A stretch of DNA of 8,360 bases, taken from assembly GCA_002478745.1 (NCBI GenBank), contig DLQI01000055.1, positions 1 through 8,360 on the forward strand. The letters are read 5' to 3'. Of the stretch, positions 6,208 to 8,360 are shown in pieces. Below the pieces are notes generated by a model that made no database searches, was not told the origin of the DNA, and saw only the letters and a program-made list of their open reading frames with translations. Both the position numbers and the translations under genes were made by a program. Position 1 is the stretch's first letter. Each line of letters starts with the position of its first letter. Origin of the DNA: Rhodobacteraceae bacterium UBA7436. GTDB lineage: Bacteria; Pseudomonadota; Alphaproteobacteria; Rhodobacterales; Rhodobacteraceae.

Positions 6208-7110
6208 ATGAGTTTATGGATTAGCATTTCGGTTGCAGCGGCAGTGTTTCAAACGCTACGCTTTATGTTGCAAAAGGTCATGGCCAAGCAGACGTTATCT
6301 GCAGCCGGCGCGACGTTCGCACGGTTCCTATATTCCGCTCCGCTTATTGTGGTTCTTACAACGCTGTACTTGAGCCAAACGGGGCAAGCGTGGCCTGATC
6401 TTTCACCACAGTTCTGGATGTTTGCGGCGACAGGCGGTTTGGCGCAAGTTCTGGCAACGGTCTGTGTGGTGTTGGTTTTCAAAAGCCGTAACTTTGCGGT
6501 GGGGATCACGTTCAAGAAAACCGAGGTGATTTTGGCAGTTCTGGTTGGGATCGTGATCCTTGGGGATCAAGTCTCTTGGCAGGGATTGGGCGCGATTGTC
6601 ATGGGTTTGATCGGGGTGCTTTTGCTGTCTTCGCCTGCGCAAATCGGGGTGTGGAATTGGCGCATGATGTTCAACCGCGCTGCAGGTCTTGGTATTCTGT
6701 CTGGTGCATTGTTTGCCGTGTCTGCGGTGACGTACCGTGGTGCATCGCTGCAGTTGGATATGGCGGATCATTGGGGCCGTGCGGGTGTCACGCTTGCGAT
6801 GGTGACATCGATGCAATTGACGGGCATGGCGATCTATCTGTTCCTGCGTGAGCGGGGTGAAATATCTGCAGTTTGGCAGGCACGCCGCGTTGCGGGTTGG
6901 ATCGGCATTTTGTCTATGGCGGGATCGTTCTGTTGGTTCACGGCGTTTACGCTGCAAAATGCGGCCTATGTCAAAGCGGTGGGGCAGATCGAATTGATCT
7001 TTAGCCTGCTGGTGAGTGTGCTGTTCTTTAAGGAAAAGATCAGCTTGCGCGAATGGATCGGCGTGGCCGTATTGGGTATGTCTGTTTTGGGAATGGTCGT
7101 TTTAGCCTGA
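6208..7110 (+). CDS. EamA/DMT-superfamily transporter
   Basis: This is a 300-residue, 10-segment inner-membrane carrier of the drug/metabolite transporter type, with two EamA repeats (about 3-141 and 155-299). Features seen are the early MLQKVMAKQTLSAAGATFARF, VGITFKKTEVILAVLVGIVILGDQVS at the end of repeat 1, and VKAVGQIELIFSLLVSVLFFKEKIS at the end of repeat 2. The last two are the usual EamA pattern of a helix followed by an acidic/basic short loop. The ATG at 6208 lies 20 nt after the desaturase stop. No good Shine-Dalgarno is visible, so coupling or read-through from upstream is likely. DMT proteins move amino acids, metabolites or amines in either direction, and the substrate cannot be read from sequence. 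As the last gene of the operon it may move a substrate or product of the pathway. Its TGA ends exactly where the convergent Nudix gene ends. Confidence 0.88.
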   Translation: MSLWISISVAAAVFQTLRFMLQKVMAKQTLSAAGATFARFLYSAPLIVVLTTLYLSQTGQAWPDLSPQFWMFAATGGLAQVLATVCVVLVFKSRNFAVGITFKKTEVILAVLVGIVILGDQVSWQGLGAIVMGLIGVLLLSSPAQIGVWNWRMMFNRAAGLGILSGALFAVSAVTYRGASLQLDMADHWGRAGVTLAMVTSMQLTGMAIYLFLRERGEISAVWQARRVAGWIGILSMAGSFCWFTAFTLQNAAYVKAVGQIELIFSLLVSVLFFKEKISLREWIGVAVLGMSVLGMVVLA

Positions 7111-7818
7111 TCAATCGGTTGGCAGATGGCCGCGTAGACGCAAGAACAAACTTTCTTCATCATTGTTTTTAAAGAACGGCACACTCGCAGGTGGATTGCG
7201 ATCCGCGGCGCGTGCCTGAATTTCGCTTAAGACCACTTCGGTGATGAAGGGCATGTCAAAGGACCGTGCATCATCCAGCGCAACCCATTGCAGATGCGAC
7301 AACTCATCTGATGCAGCGGAAAAATCATCGGGGTCTGTCGTCAGTTCATCTGCATCCACCAAGAAGAAGCGTGCATCGAAACGACGCGTCCGTCCTGGAG
7401 GGGTGAGGGCACGAAAGACAAACTGTAACCCTGCAGCGCTGGGCGTGTGGCCTGAGGCGGCAAAGTCTTTCCAATCCTCTGGTACATCTCCGTTCCAAGG
7501 TTCTTTGTGACCTAGGATTTGTCCCGTTTCTTCAAACAGCTCGCGAATCGCAGCAACGGCCAATGTGTTGGACATATCTGTGCTGCTGTCTTCCTTTAGT
7601 CGCTCATGGCACAGGTCGGGCAGGGTTGTGCCTAAGGCGACATCGCTGTCACCTTCATCAACTGCACCACCAGGAAAGACGAATTTATTGGGCATAAACA
7701 CAGCTTTTGAACCGCGTTGACCCATTAGAATACGAGGTGATGTTGTGCGATCGCGCAACACAATAACGGTAGCTGCGTTGCGAATTTGGGTTTTGTCAAT
7801 TTTCACATCGGCGGTCAT
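7111..7818 (-). CDS. Nudix hydrolase with long insertion in the Nudix box (NUDT19-like)
   Basis: This is a 235-residue Nudix-fold pyrophosphatase. The Nudix signature is split: the leading FPGGAVDEGD (48-57) and the catalytic helix AAIRELFEETGQIL (89-102; R92, E93, E96, E97, G99) are separated by an insertion of about 27 residues compared with the standard 23-residue box. That layout is typical of the NUDT19/RP2 branch, whose mammalian members hydrolyse CoA and acyl-CoA diphosphates, so a CoA-type substrate is a reasonable guess. The Nudix box itself keeps its metal-binding glutamates. The ATG at 7818 has AGGGA at 7823-7827 with a short 4-nt spacer. It lies 36 nt downstream of the DUF983 gene on the same strand, so the two are probably co-transcribed. 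It converges with the EamA gene with no base in between. Confidence 0.88.
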   Translation of the reverse strand: MTADVKIDKTQIRNAATVIVLRDRTTSPRILMGQRGSKAVFMPNKFVFPGGAVDEGDSDVALGTTLPDLCHERLKEDSSTDMSNTLAVAAIRELFEETGQILGHKEPWNGDVPEDWKDFAASGHTPSAAGLQFVFRALTPPGRTRRFDARFFLVDADELTTDPDDFSAASDELSHLQWVALDDARSFDMPFITEVVLSEIQARAADRNPPASVPFFKNNDEESLFLRLRGHLPTD

Positions 7819-7854
7819 CGCGTCCCTAACACATACTTGGGGCGCGACGTTGGT

Positions 7855-8256
7855 TTAGCGTTTGTTGCCAAACCCGCCCATATAACGCGCCCATTGGAAG
7901 CCGATCACGACCCCCTTCAGTCTAGGGAGAAGGTAGAGCGACAGGCCGACACTGCCAACAGCAAAGATTGTGAACAATGTAAGCGGTTCTGGGCGGTACA
8001 TCAGGAACACCTCATACAACAGCGCGATCATCAGGTGCCCAACGATCAGAATCGTCAAATAGGCAGGCCCGTCATCTGCACGGTGATGGTGCAGTTCTTC
8101 GCGGCATACTGTGCATGTGTCATTGACCTTTAGGTAGCTTTTCAGCAGCGCACCTTGCCCGCAGTTGGGGCATTTACGACGCCAGCCGCGTAAAAGCGCA
8201 GTGCGTAGGGGACGCTCGGTAACTTCGGTCATAGGTTCCGCATCTGTGCTGGCCAT
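7855..8256 (-). CDS. DUF983 zinc-ribbon membrane protein
   Basis: This is a 133-residue protein of the DUF983 family. A four-cysteine zinc ribbon (C29-x2-C32 and C48-x2-C51, in KCPNC and CTVC) is followed by two membrane helices (about 64-84 and 92-111) and a short basic tail with RYMGGFGNKR. The family is common in alphaproteobacteria and in some genomes lies near cytochrome oxidase assembly genes, but no function is established. Start choice: ATG 8256 has AAGGA at 8264-8268 with a 7-nt spacer. An in-frame ATG at 8280 would add eight residues and has GAGGG 8 nt upstream; it is a weaker second choice. ATG 8343 has no support. The gene is probably co-transcribed with the Nudix gene. Confidence 0.87.
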   Translation of the reverse strand: MASTDAEPMTEVTERPLRTALLRGWRRKCPNCGQGALLKSYLKVNDTCTVCREELHHHRADDGPAYLTILIVGHLMIALLYEVFLMYRPEPLTLFTIFAVGSVGLSLYLLPRLKGVVIGFQWARYMGGFGNKR

Positions 8257-8360
8257 TGGAATATCCTTTTGTCTGTTCATTGAATGCGCCCTCAATGCGA
8301 GAAAATAAACGTGACAGGTTGTCCTAGTGGCGGGAGGTCGCAAATTATTTGAATTTATTG
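8257..8360. promoter_or_regulatory. Leader region upstream of DUF983
   Basis: This 104-nt stretch to the window edge shows no coding pattern I trust. It holds the DUF983 ribosome binding site (8264-8268) and an inverted repeat, CATTGA (8278-8283) with TCAATG (8292-8297) across 8 nt. The right end (8343-8360) is A/T-rich, fitting a promoter for the leftward pair, but I cannot name a clear -35/-10 pair. It could also contain the 3' end of another gene beyond the edge. Confidence 0.3.

Noticed and set aside
6403..6957. Antisense open frame of 184 codons inside the EamA gene
   Set aside because: Its product is rich in His, Arg, Gln and Thr with no recognisable domain, while the plus strand encodes a clear 10-segment transporter.
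7786..8133. Plus-strand open frame of 115 codons over the Nudix start and DUF983
   Set aside because: It lies opposite two well-supported genes, has no family resemblance and spans their short intergenic gap.
8257..8343. Longer DUF983 start at 8343
   Set aside because: It would add 29 residues with no family resemblance, and no ribosome binding site is visible; ATG 8256 has an excellent one.
1..8360. CRISPR array, tRNA, rRNA, insertion sequence or phage genes
   Set aside because: I looked for spaced repeats, tRNA-like arms, transposase motifs and terminal inverted repeats and saw none; nearly all of the window is taken up by ordinary genes.

Overview
The window looks like chromosomal DNA from an alphaproteobacterium, most likely a Rhodobacteraceae (Roseobacter-group) species of moderate G+C. 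This rests on the protein sequences (a fused carnitine dehydrogenase/thioesterase, a DUF983 protein beside a Nudix hydrolase) and on the compact gene layout. It is inferred from recall of protein families; no search was run.

Layout: (1) 1-348, minus strand: N-terminal part of an MFS transporter that runs off the left edge. (2) 349-499: a divergent intergenic region. (3) 500-7110, plus strand: seven collinear genes, namely a Tas-type aldo/keto reductase, a beta-keto acid cleavage enzyme (BKACE), a lipocalin-like lipoprotein, a carnitine 3-dehydrogenase/thioesterase fusion, a short-chain dehydrogenase (SDR), a membrane histidine-box desaturase-like enzyme and an EamA/DMT transporter. From BKACE to the SDR each gene overlaps the next by 4 nt (GTGA, ATGA, GTGA). 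The desaturase follows after 9 nt and the transporter after 20 nt. (4) 7111-8256, minus strand: a Nudix hydrolase and, upstream of it, a DUF983 zinc-ribbon membrane protein. This pair converges on the operon with no intergenic base.

The core is an L-carnitine to glycine betaine module. The dehydrogenase domain oxidises carnitine to 3-dehydrocarnitine. BKACE uses acetyl-CoA to cleave that to betainyl-CoA and acetoacetate. The hotdog domain fused to the dehydrogenase would hydrolyse betainyl-CoA to glycine betaine and CoA. The unusual part is what is wired into this module: an outer-membrane-type lipocalin lipoprotein lies between the two catabolic genes with overlaps on both sides, and a membrane di-iron desaturase-like enzyme and an EamA transporter follow. 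No obvious carnitine importer, regulator or betaine demethylation gene is visible here.

The lipocalin signal peptide is partly encoded by three tandem 11-bp repeats. The period is not a multiple of three, so the reading frame depends on copy number.
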